Positions 1 through 5,781 of a stretch of 6,632 nucleotides of DNA are shown here, in pieces; the stretch's first letter is position 1, and every line of letters begins with the position of its first letter. The translations under genes and the position numbers were made by a program. The DNA is taken from contig JAHEMP010000133.1 in assembly GCA_024643585.1 (NCBI GenBank), forward strand, positions 1 to 6,632, read 5' to 3'. Under the pieces are notes generated by a model. The model saw only the letters and a program-made list of their open reading frames with translations. It searched no databases and had not been told where the DNA came from. Source of the DNA: Crocinitomicaceae bacterium. GTDB lineage: Bacteria > Bacteroidota > Bacteroidia > Flavobacteriales_D > Crocinitomicaceae.

Positions 1-1
1 A

Positions 2-1603
2 TTTATTGCGGCATATGATGTTTCCAATCCAGCAAACATTGTTGAGGTGGACCGTATACAAAGTTCACCTGGATCCGCTGTAATTCCTCATAATTCGCAC
101 GTTCTTGGCGATTATTTAATAACGAGTTATTATAGAGATGGAATAACCATTCATGATGTTTCCAGGCCTAATAATATGGTGCAAGTTGGAAACTATGACA
201 CATCACCTTTAACTGGAAATGGTTACAATGGTTGTTGGGGTGTTTATCCTTTTTTACCTTCCGGAAATATTGTTGGATCAGACATTGAGGGTGGTTTATT
301 TGTTTTTGGGGTTAATTATCAGAAAGGATGTTACGTTGAAGGAATTATAACCGATACAGTTACAGGATTGCCAATTGCAGGTGTTGATGTAGAATTGATT
401 GGTGAAATTCAGACGGACATTTCTAAATTCGACGGTATGTATGCAGTAAGTACGCTTAACCCAGGAACAAAATCGGTAAAATACTCGAAAACAGGTTATG
501 CGACTAAAATCTTGACTTTTAACCTGCAAACAGGATTGTTGATTAATCAGGACGTTCAGTTGGTGCCGTTGAACCCTTACGGATTTACAATCAAGGTATT
601 GGATCAAGCAACGAACTCACCAATAAACAACGTTAAGGTACGCCTGGTGCATCCATCCATTGAGCACAACGGAATTACAAACGCATTAGGCGAAGAAGAT
701 TTCACTCTTTTTTACCAAGCGAATTATGAAATTTTTGTAGGCAAATGGGGGTATGTTACATCTTGCCAAAATACGATTTTAGACAGTACAACGGGTACAA
801 TAACCGTATTGTTAAATAAAGGAATTTATGACGATTTCGTGTTTGACTTTGGATGGACGACCACAAGTGACGCTGCTACTGGTGATTGGGTGCGAGAGAT
901 TCCAATAGGATATCCTACAACTGCAAATCCAGCAGTCGATGCATTTTACGACTGCGGCAAATACGCTTGGATAACTGGAAATGCGGATACGTATGATGCT
1001 GATTTGGATGATGTTGACGATGGGACCGTAACGTTGAAATCACCTAACTTCGATTTATCAGGATTCACAGACCCTTATATTAATTATTCCAGATATTTCT
1101 ATAATTTCTTTGGACCAGGTGCCATAGACGACAAGTACAAAGTCATCTTGGGGAATGGAACCACCTCGTTTTTAATCGAGAATATTACGTCTGATACTGC
1201 CATTTTCAACAAATGGATATTCAAGAGTATTCGAGTTTTGGATTTTATAACGCCAAGTTCAAATATGACTTTAACCATTATAACATCTGATTTACCAGGG
1301 AATCCAAATATTACAGAGGCTGGATTTGATCATTTTTTTGTAAGTAATTCCTCACAACTTGACTTAGAAGAAACTGGAAATGTTTCTAGCATGTTCAATT
1401 TGTTTCCGAATCCTTCATCCGGAATAGTTAATGTTGAAACGACGAATTTAATCGATCCAATTGCAATCTTTGATCTGCAAGGCAATGTAATCCTGAAGGT
1501 TTCGCCGACTGGAATGCAAAATAAAATAGATGTTTTGAATCTGACTTCTGGCGTTTATTTTATTAAACAAGGTCATAATACAATGAAGTTTATCAAAAAT
1601 TAA
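2..1603 (+). CDS. Choice-of-anchor-B-like T9SS-secreted multidomain protein (5' end missing)
   Basis: This is the C-terminal 533 residues of a secreted surface or extracellular protein. The frame is already open at base 2 (FIAAYDVSNPANIVEVD...), so the GTG at 47 is internal and the true start lies left of the window. Bases 2-310 encode YDVSNP/IHDVSRP-type repeats plus HNSHVLGDYLITSYYRDG and GCWGVYPFLPSGNIVGSD, which resemble the LVIVD-repeat, choice-of-anchor B family. Bases ~332-565 (VEGIITDTVTGLPIAGVDVEL) and ~575-815 look like two carboxypeptidase-regulatory-like beta-sandwich domains. Bases ~830-1350, with LKSPNFDLSGFTDPYINYSR, resemble a MAM/jelly-roll module. Bases ~1391-1600 are a type A T9SS sorting domain (FNLFPNPSSG, IFDLQGNVIL, LTSGVYFIK), which directs export across the outer membrane and is normally cleaved off. 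No catalytic residues are evident, so an adhesive or binding role is only inference. A 72-base gap and a candidate promoter separate it from the next gene, so it is probably a separate transcription unit. Confidence 0.88.
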   Translation, partial: FIAAYDVSNPANIVEVDRIQSSPGSAVIPHNSHVLGDYLITSYYRDGITIHDVSRPNNMVQVGNYDTSPLTGNGYNGCWGVYPFLPSGNIVGSDIEGGLFVFGVNYQKGCYVEGIITDTVTGLPIAGVDVELIGEIQTDISKFDGMYAVSTLNPGTKSVKYSKTGYATKILTFNLQTGLLINQDVQLVPLNPYGFTIKVLDQATNSPINNVKVRLVHPSIEHNGITNALGEEDFTLFYQANYEIFVGKWGYVTSCQNTILDSTTGTITVLLNKGIYDDFVFDFGWTTTSDAATGDWVREIPIGYPTTANPAVDAFYDCGKYAWITGNADTYDADLDDVDDGTVTLKSPNFDLSGFTDPYINYSRYFYNFFGPGAIDDKYKVILGNGTTSFLIENITSDTAIFNKWIFKSIRVLDFITPSSNMTLTIITSDLPGNPNITEAGFDHFFVSNSSQLDLEETGNVSSMFNLFPNPSSGIVNVETTNLIDPIAIFDLQGNVILKVSPTGMQNKIDVLNLTSGVYFIKQGHNTMKFIKN

Positions 1604-1627
1604 TTGTTAGACCTTCATACAGGAATC

Positions 1628-1660
1628 TTGGACATATAACAGAATGGTTGCTTATATTTA
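1628..1660 (+). promoter_or_regulatory. Candidate Bacteroidota promoter for the GT2 gene
   Basis: The 72-base gap 1604-1675 contains TTG at 1628-1630 and TATATTTA at 1653-1660, separated by 22 bases. The known Bacteroidota housekeeping consensus is TTG, about 19 bases, then TAnnTTTG. Here the -7 element matches except for its last base, and the spacer is slightly long. Transcription would begin near 1665-1668, leaving a leader of about ten bases before the TTG start at 1676, which is common in this phylum. This is a motif match only. I see no hairpin terminator for the upstream gene in the gap. Confidence 0.5.
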
Positions 1661-1675
1661 CGGCAAAAAACGAAG

Positions 1676-2626
1676 TTGAAAGACAATCTTGATATATCAA
1701 TCGTAATACCATTGTTAAATGAAGCTGAATCTATTCCCGAATTATTTTCGTGGATAAATAAAGTAATGAAGGATAACTCATTTTCTTTTGAAGTTTTGTT
1801 TGTTGACGATGGGAGTAAAGACGGTTCTTGGGATGTAATTGAAAAATTGAAATCGAATCACTCAGAAGTTCGAGGAATTAAGTTTCAAAGAAATTACGGT
1901 AAATCAGCAGCCCTTCAAAAAGGATTCGAGACCGTTACAGGAAGTGTGGTCATTACTATGGACGCAGATTTACAAGATTCGCCTGAGGAAATTCCTGAGC
2001 TTTATAGAATGATTACTGAAGACGACTTGGATTTGGTTTCAGGTTGGAAGAAAAAACGTTACGACCCAATTACCAAAACGTTACCAACGAAATTGTACAA
2101 TTGGGCAGCACGAAAAATCACAGGGATTTATCTTCACGATTTCAACTGCGGATTGAAAGCATATAAACTCGCTGTTGTGAAAAGCATTGAAGTATATGGC
2201 GACATGCACAGGTATATTCCACCTTTAGCAAAATACGCAGGGTTTAATAAAATAGGTGAAAAGGTCGTTGAGCATCAAGCGAGAAAATATGGAACGACTA
2301 AGTTTGGTCTTAATCGATTTTTGAACGGTCCCTTGGATCTTCTATCCGTAGCATTCATGGGTAAGTTTGGTAAAAAACCCATGCACTTTTTTGGTGCTTT
2401 AGGAACACTAATGTTCATTTTGGGATTTGGTTTGGTCTTTTATATGGTTATCCATAAACTATTTTTTGACCAAGGTAGTAGGTTGTTAGCGCAACGCACT
2501 GAATTTTTTGTGGCAATAACGGCTATGCTAATGGGAGTACAGTTCTTTTTGGCTGGATTTTTAGCTGAATTGTCTACGCGGAATGCGCCCCACAGAAACG
2601 TATATCTCATAGAAAAAGAAATCTAA
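1676..2626 (+). CDS. Family 2 glycosyltransferase, membrane-anchored (DPM1/GtrB-like)
   Basis: This 316-residue inner-membrane enzyme probably moves a sugar from a nucleotide donor to a polyprenyl phosphate or another lipid-linked acceptor on the cytoplasmic face. The GT-A domain occupies residues ~7-230: SIVIPLLNEAESI (8-20), the nucleotide-binding VDDGS (43-47), the metal-binding DAD within MDADLQD (95-101), and HDFNCGLKAYK (154-164). Two hydrophobic segments follow, at ~236-262 and ~276-298, in the arrangement of GtrB/ArnC/DPM1-like enzymes. The start is TTG at 1676. The frame has a stop at 1637-1639 and no ATG or GTG between, and the next in-frame ATG (residue 31) would remove the conserved first beta strand. 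It is the first gene of the glycan cluster, and its stop overlaps the next start by one base (TAATG), suggesting translational coupling. The family is clear, but the donor and acceptor cannot be read from sequence; undecaprenyl-phosphate glucose- or mannose-type transfer is the best guess. Confidence 0.9.
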   Translation: MKDNLDISIVIPLLNEAESIPELFSWINKVMKDNSFSFEVLFVDDGSKDGSWDVIEKLKSNHSEVRGIKFQRNYGKSAALQKGFETVTGSVVITMDADLQDSPEEIPELYRMITEDDLDLVSGWKKKRYDPITKTLPTKLYNWAARKITGIYLHDFNCGLKAYKLAVVKSIEVYGDMHRYIPPLAKYAGFNKIGEKVVEHQARKYGTTKFGLNRFLNGPLDLLSVAFMGKFGKKPMHFFGALGTLMFILGFGLVFYMVIHKLFFDQGSRLLAQRTEFFVAITAMLMGVQFFLAGFLAELSTRNAPHRNVYLIEKEI

Positions 2627-3174
2627 TGAATTTTCCTGTAGATTCTTCCTGGACATTGTTTTTGGATAGAGATGGAGTTATCAACCAAAGAATTATTGGA
2701 GGTTATGTTAGCTCCATTGATCAATTTCATTTCAATGATGATGTGCCAAAAGCGATTTCTATTTTCCGGAGCTATTTTAAATATATTGTTGTAGTCACTA
2801 ATCAGCAATGCATTGCAAAAAATATAGTTTCAAAGCGTAACCTTAGAGAAATTCACCGTTACATGCAAATGAAATTGGTGGAGGAAAATACTTTTGTTGA
2901 TGCTGTGTATTTCGCGCCAGAATTAGCAAGCGATCCATCCAATACGCGCAAACCGAAACCAAGTATGGCTTTAGAGGCTAAGAAGGATTTTCCCGACATC
3001 GATTTTCAAAAAAGTGTGATGATAGGCGATACGGATTCGGACATAAAATTTGGGAAAAACCTTGGCATGAAAACTGTATTAGTTTCCTCAGACGAAAACA
3101 CAAATGAAAAGGCGGATTTGGAGGTTAAATCTCTATATGAATTTGCATTACAATTGAAGAAGAATGATGAATAG
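2626..3174 (+). CDS. HAD-IIIA phosphatase, GmhB/HisB-N-like
   Basis: This 182-residue cytoplasmic HAD-superfamily hydrolase resembles D-glycero-D-manno-heptose 1,7-bisphosphate 7-phosphatase (GmhB) and the HisB N-terminal phosphatase. Motif I is FLDRDGVIN with D14 (nucleophile) and D16 (acid/base). Motif II is VVVTNQ with T58. The motif III region is TRKPKPSM with R108/K109. Motif IV is IGDTDSDIKFG with D135 and D139 as magnesium ligands. All core catalytic residues are therefore present and the length is normal for the family. Two things are odd. The loop before RKPKP (YFAPELASDPSNT, 95-107) has none of the cysteines that bind structural zinc in typical GmhB, and the usual QSGIARG is QQCIAKN. 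Its start overlaps the GT2 stop by one base and its end overlaps the next gene by 11 bases. The neighbouring GT9, a heptosyltransferase-type fold, makes a sugar-phosphate substrate for surface glycan plausible, but the specificity is not established. Confidence 0.85.
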   Translation: MNFPVDSSWTLFLDRDGVINQRIIGGYVSSIDQFHFNDDVPKAISIFRSYFKYIVVVTNQQCIAKNIVSKRNLREIHRYMQMKLVEENTFVDAVYFAPELASDPSNTRKPKPSMALEAKKDFPDIDFQKSVMIGDTDSDIKFGKNLGMKTVLVSSDENTNEKADLEVKSLYEFALQLKKNDE

Positions 3175-3931
3175 TAAATGGATTGCTTGTATATTAATTT
3201 GTTTGATTTTTGTTTCAAAGGGAATAGCGCAAGTCAATGTAACAGATAAACAGGGTCGAAAACAAGGTGATTGGCAAAAAACATACCCCAAAAGTTCGGC
3301 TTTAGAGTACAAAGGCACATTTAAGGACAATAAACCAGTTGGAGTCTTCACTTATTTTTATCCTTCAACAAAAATTAAAGCTGTCATAAAACACAATGAG
3401 AATTCTTCCCGATCGGAAGCTTTTTTTTATCACGAAAATGGAGTTTTGATGACATATGGGATTTATCAAAACATGAAAAAAGACAGTGTTTGGTTGAATT
3501 TTGGCCCTTCTGGAAGGATAAGTTTTAAGGAAACGTACAAAAATGACATTTTACATGGTCCGAAAATTGTTTATTTCATTTCTGAAGATTTAAACAATAA
3601 ATCCAGTAAAGTCTCATCGACACTATTTTATGAAAATGGCAAATTAAATGGTGATTATCGAGAATTTTTCGATTTCGGCGGAAAGAAAGTCGTAGGTCAT
3701 TTCGTAGATGACAAAAGGGTTGGAATCTGGGAGGAGTATCAAGTCAATGGTCAGAAAATGGCATTAACGCGCTATAAAAGTGGTGTTAGACACGGTTGGT
3801 GCTTTGCATATGACGAAGCAGGAAAAGAGGTGAGCAAAGCCTATTACTTTTATGGAAAAAGAAAAGAAGGCAAGGATCTCGAATTTTTAATGAAGCAGAT
3901 GAAAGAAAAAGGAGTTAATCCAAACGAATAG
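3164..3931 (+). CDS. Exported MORN-variant repeat protein (YwqK-like)
   Basis: This 255-residue protein has an N-terminal signal peptide: MMNSK, a hydrophobic stretch WIACILICLIFVS, then KGIA-Q. Cleavage after A22 would leave Gln at +1, as is usual for Bacteroidota Sec substrates. The mature part is built from degenerate repeats of about 20-25 residues of the MORN-variant type annotated as YwqK-family antitoxin: YKGTFKDNKPVGVFTYFYPS, ETYKNDILHGPKIVYF, LFYENGKLNGDYREFFDFGGK, GHFVDDKRVGIWEEYQVNGQ and RYKSGVRHGWCFAYDEAGKE. No enzyme motifs are seen. The antitoxin label is a database convention for this repeat, and no toxin partner is visible here. In this phylum such proteins are common in the periplasm or at the surface with unknown roles. 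The start overlaps the HAD gene by 11 bases and sits behind a purine-rich GAAGAAG inside it; a second ATG follows immediately at 3167. Its role in a glycan operon is unexplained. Confidence 0.82.
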   Translation: MMNSKWIACILICLIFVSKGIAQVNVTDKQGRKQGDWQKTYPKSSALEYKGTFKDNKPVGVFTYFYPSTKIKAVIKHNENSSRSEAFFYHENGVLMTYGIYQNMKKDSVWLNFGPSGRISFKETYKNDILHGPKIVYFISEDLNNKSSKVSSTLFYENGKLNGDYREFFDFGGKKVVGHFVDDKRVGIWEEYQVNGQKMALTRYKSGVRHGWCFAYDEAGKEVSKAYYFYGKRKEGKDLEFLMKQMKEKGVNPNE

Positions 3932-3968
3932 CTAACTTTAATCGTATAATGTTTTAATTGCTAGTAAA

Positions 3969-4649
3969 ATGCGCATTAAAAGTTTTATTGTATTATGCTT
4001 TCTAATCTTTTTGTCAGCTTGTAAAAAGGACAAAAACAGTTCTCCTGTTCAACTGCATACGGATTATTCTCCGATTGAAGAGGGTCGATATGTAATTTAT
4101 GAATCGACCGAAATAACGCATGATGCAGCGGTAAATCAACACGATACACTCACTTTTTTATTAAAGACAAAAATTGGTTCAATATACGTTGACAATGAAG
4201 GTAGGGCTGCCCGTGAATTTTTGCGATTTATTAGTCTCGACACAGGTTTAACTTGGCAATTGAGTGATACATGGACAACTATTTTGGACGGAAACAAACT
4301 GGAATTGGTAGAAGAAAATCAGAGGGTTGTAAAATTGCTTTTTGCTCCGACAATAGATAAAGTTTGGGATATCAATGCGTATAATAGTTTTCCAAAGCAA
4401 AATGCAAGTTACAGTTCAATCCATACGCCTAGATCAATAAATGGAAATAATTTTGATTCAACCATAACTGTTAAGCAGGCTGATTTCTTTTCATTAGTTG
4501 ATTATCAAAAGCAAAATGAAGTATATGCGAAAGGTGTTGGAATGGTGTCCAAATATTTCAAAGACCTAATTATAGCTAATTTTGATACTTTAAATGTGTT
4601 GAAAGGAAAGGAACTTTATTATAATTGTATTAGTTTTGGATTGGAATAG
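3969..4649 (+). CDS. Hypothetical lipoprotein
   Basis: This 226-residue protein has a clear lipoprotein signal: MRIK, hydrophobic SFIVLCFLIF, and lipobox LSAC with Cys18 as the lipidation site. The residues after Cys are KKDKN, partly like the lysine/acid-rich lipoprotein export signal described in Capnocytophaga and Flavobacterium, so surface exposure is possible but not certain. The mature part begins YSPIEEGRYVIYESTEITHD and continues with alternating beta-like strands, with VYAKGVGMVSKYFKDL near the end. This layout resembles uncharacterised lipoproteins common in Flavobacteriales. I recognise no enzymatic domain. It lies 37 bases after the MORN-variant gene and 40 before the GT9 gene, with no convincing promoter or terminator in either gap, so it probably belongs to the same transcript. 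The function is unknown. A role in outer-membrane or glycan assembly would rest on location alone. Confidence 0.8.
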   Translation: MRIKSFIVLCFLIFLSACKKDKNSSPVQLHTDYSPIEEGRYVIYESTEITHDAAVNQHDTLTFLLKTKIGSIYVDNEGRAAREFLRFISLDTGLTWQLSDTWTTILDGNKLELVEENQRVVKLLFAPTIDKVWDINAYNSFPKQNASYSSIHTPRSINGNNFDSTITVKQADFFSLVDYQKQNEVYAKGVGMVSKYFKDLIIANFDTLNVLKGKELYYNCISFGLE

Positions 4650-4689
4650 ACGATAATCCATATTTTAATTCAAACACGTCAAATTATTC

Positions 4690-5778
4690 ATGAACTTTAA
4701 AGAAGTAAAAACCGACTGTCATCATTTTCGCACTACAATTCCTTGCGCTCCCAATAAAAAAGAAGGTGTGACATGTGAAAACTGTTCTTTTTATAAGCCT
4801 ATTTCTAAAAGAATTTTAATAATAAAATTAGGCGCATTAGGCGACGTTATACGCACGACACCTCTTGTTGTTAAATACAAAGAATTGTACCCGAATGCCC
4901 ATTTTACTTGGATTACTTTGTCACCAGCGGTTTTGCCATCATCAGAGATTCAACAAATATTAAAATGGGATGCCACTTCGATTTATATTGTCCAAAATTC
5001 AAAGTTTGATATTGCAATCAATCTTGATAAAGAGCAAGAAGCCTGTTCTCTATTGAGAAATGTTGATGCGACGGAAAAATACGGTTATACGTGGGGAGAT
5101 TTTTCTATCCTTCCCGCTACACCAGCTGCAGAGCACAAATTGATGACGGGTTTTTTCGATTCCATTTCTCAAAAAAACACGAAGAGTTACCCAGCTGAAA
5201 TATTTGAAATTTGTCATTTACATTTCAACAAAGAACCCTATCTCATTAATAAAAACAATGAAATTGTTAAGGGATGGTCTTTAAAATGGGCGGGATTATC
5301 GGAAGGTAAAAAAATTGTTGGATTGAACACAGGTTGCGGTCCCAGATGGAATACACGCTTATGGACGAACAAAGAATGGATGGCACTAGCTCTAAAATTA
5401 AAGGCTGAAGGATATTTTCCAGTTTTTTTGGGAGGTGAGTTGGAGCATGAAAAGAATTTGAAATTCGCAGAACAAACGGGAGCTTTTTACCCAGGACATT
5501 ATTCTCTTGAAGAATTCATTGCTTTAACGGATGGTTGCGAATATATTGTTACGCAAGTTTCAATGATGATGCATATAGCAACAGCCCTTCAAAAGAAAAT
5601 GGTCTTAATGAACAATATTTTTAATAAATATGAATTTGAATTGTACGATAGGGGTACAGTGGTTGAACCAAAATCAGGCTGTGAATGCTATTTTGGAAAT
5701 TCGTGTAAACGAGGAGAAAATTCGTGTATGCATGAAATAACCCACCATCAAGTTTTTGAAGCCATCCAAAATTTATAA
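4690..5778 (+). CDS. Family 9 glycosyltransferase (heptosyltransferase-like) with N- and C-terminal cysteine clusters
   Basis: This 362-residue GT-B enzyme belongs to the GT9 family, whose characterised members (WaaC, WaaF, WaaQ) transfer heptose from ADP-heptose to LPS core. The first Rossmann domain starts ILIIKLGALGDVIRTTPLV (42-60); D52 aligns with the catalytic Asp near the N-terminus of WaaC. The second domain has IVGLNTGCGPRWNTRLWTNKEW, then FPVFLGGELE, and EYIVTQVSMMMHIATAL in place of the family's usual V(S/T)-DTG-x-x-H pattern. There are two extra cysteine groups: C10, C19, C29 and C32 before the catalytic domain, and C331, C333, C339 and C346 at the end (SGCECYFGNSC...NSCMHEI). Their spacing suggests metal binding, which is inference. 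No signal peptide or membrane segment is seen, so it probably acts in the cytoplasm or at the inner-membrane face. It begins 40 bases after the lipoprotein and ends 3 bases before the GT4 gene. The donor sugar is not proven; ADP-heptose is only the family default. Confidence 0.88.
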   Translation: MNFKEVKTDCHHFRTTIPCAPNKKEGVTCENCSFYKPISKRILIIKLGALGDVIRTTPLVVKYKELYPNAHFTWITLSPAVLPSSEIQQILKWDATSIYIVQNSKFDIAINLDKEQEACSLLRNVDATEKYGYTWGDFSILPATPAAEHKLMTGFFDSISQKNTKSYPAEIFEICHLHFNKEPYLINKNNEIVKGWSLKWAGLSEGKKIVGLNTGCGPRWNTRLWTNKEWMALALKLKAEGYFPVFLGGELEHEKNLKFAEQTGAFYPGHYSLEEFIALTDGCEYIVTQVSMMMHIATALQKKMVLMNNIFNKYEFELYDRGTVVEPKSGCECYFGNSCKRGENSCMHEITHHQVFEAIQNL

Positions 5779-5781
5779 TTC

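Noticed and set aside
47..49. GTG as the start of the first gene
   Set aside because: The same frame is open back to base 2 and continues the repeat pattern (YDVSNPANIVEVD), so the GTG is an internal valine codon.
296..607. Minus-strand open frame of 103 codons inside the T9SS protein gene
   Set aside because: It is antisense to conserved carboxypeptidase-regulatory-like sequence, and its translation shows no recognisable family.
3006..3351. Two overlapping minus-strand open frames across the HAD/MORN junction
   Set aside because: Both are antisense to well-supported genes and lack any motif; they arise from low stop density in AT-rich coding sequence.
3164..3931. Toxin-antitoxin module suggested by the YwqK-like repeats
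   Set aside because: The protein has a signal peptide, and no small toxin gene lies on either side; the antitoxin name comes from database labelling of this repeat.
3932..3968. Possible promoter or terminator before the lipoprotein gene
   Set aside because: TATAATG is present but there is no TTG at suitable spacing and no TAnnTTTG match; no stem-loop followed by a T run was found.
4641..4668. Possible promoter before the GT9 gene (TTG at 4641, TATTTTAA at 4661)
   Set aside because: The -7 element matches TAnnTTTG poorly, the spacing is 17 bases, and the TTG lies inside the lipoprotein coding sequence; too weak to call.
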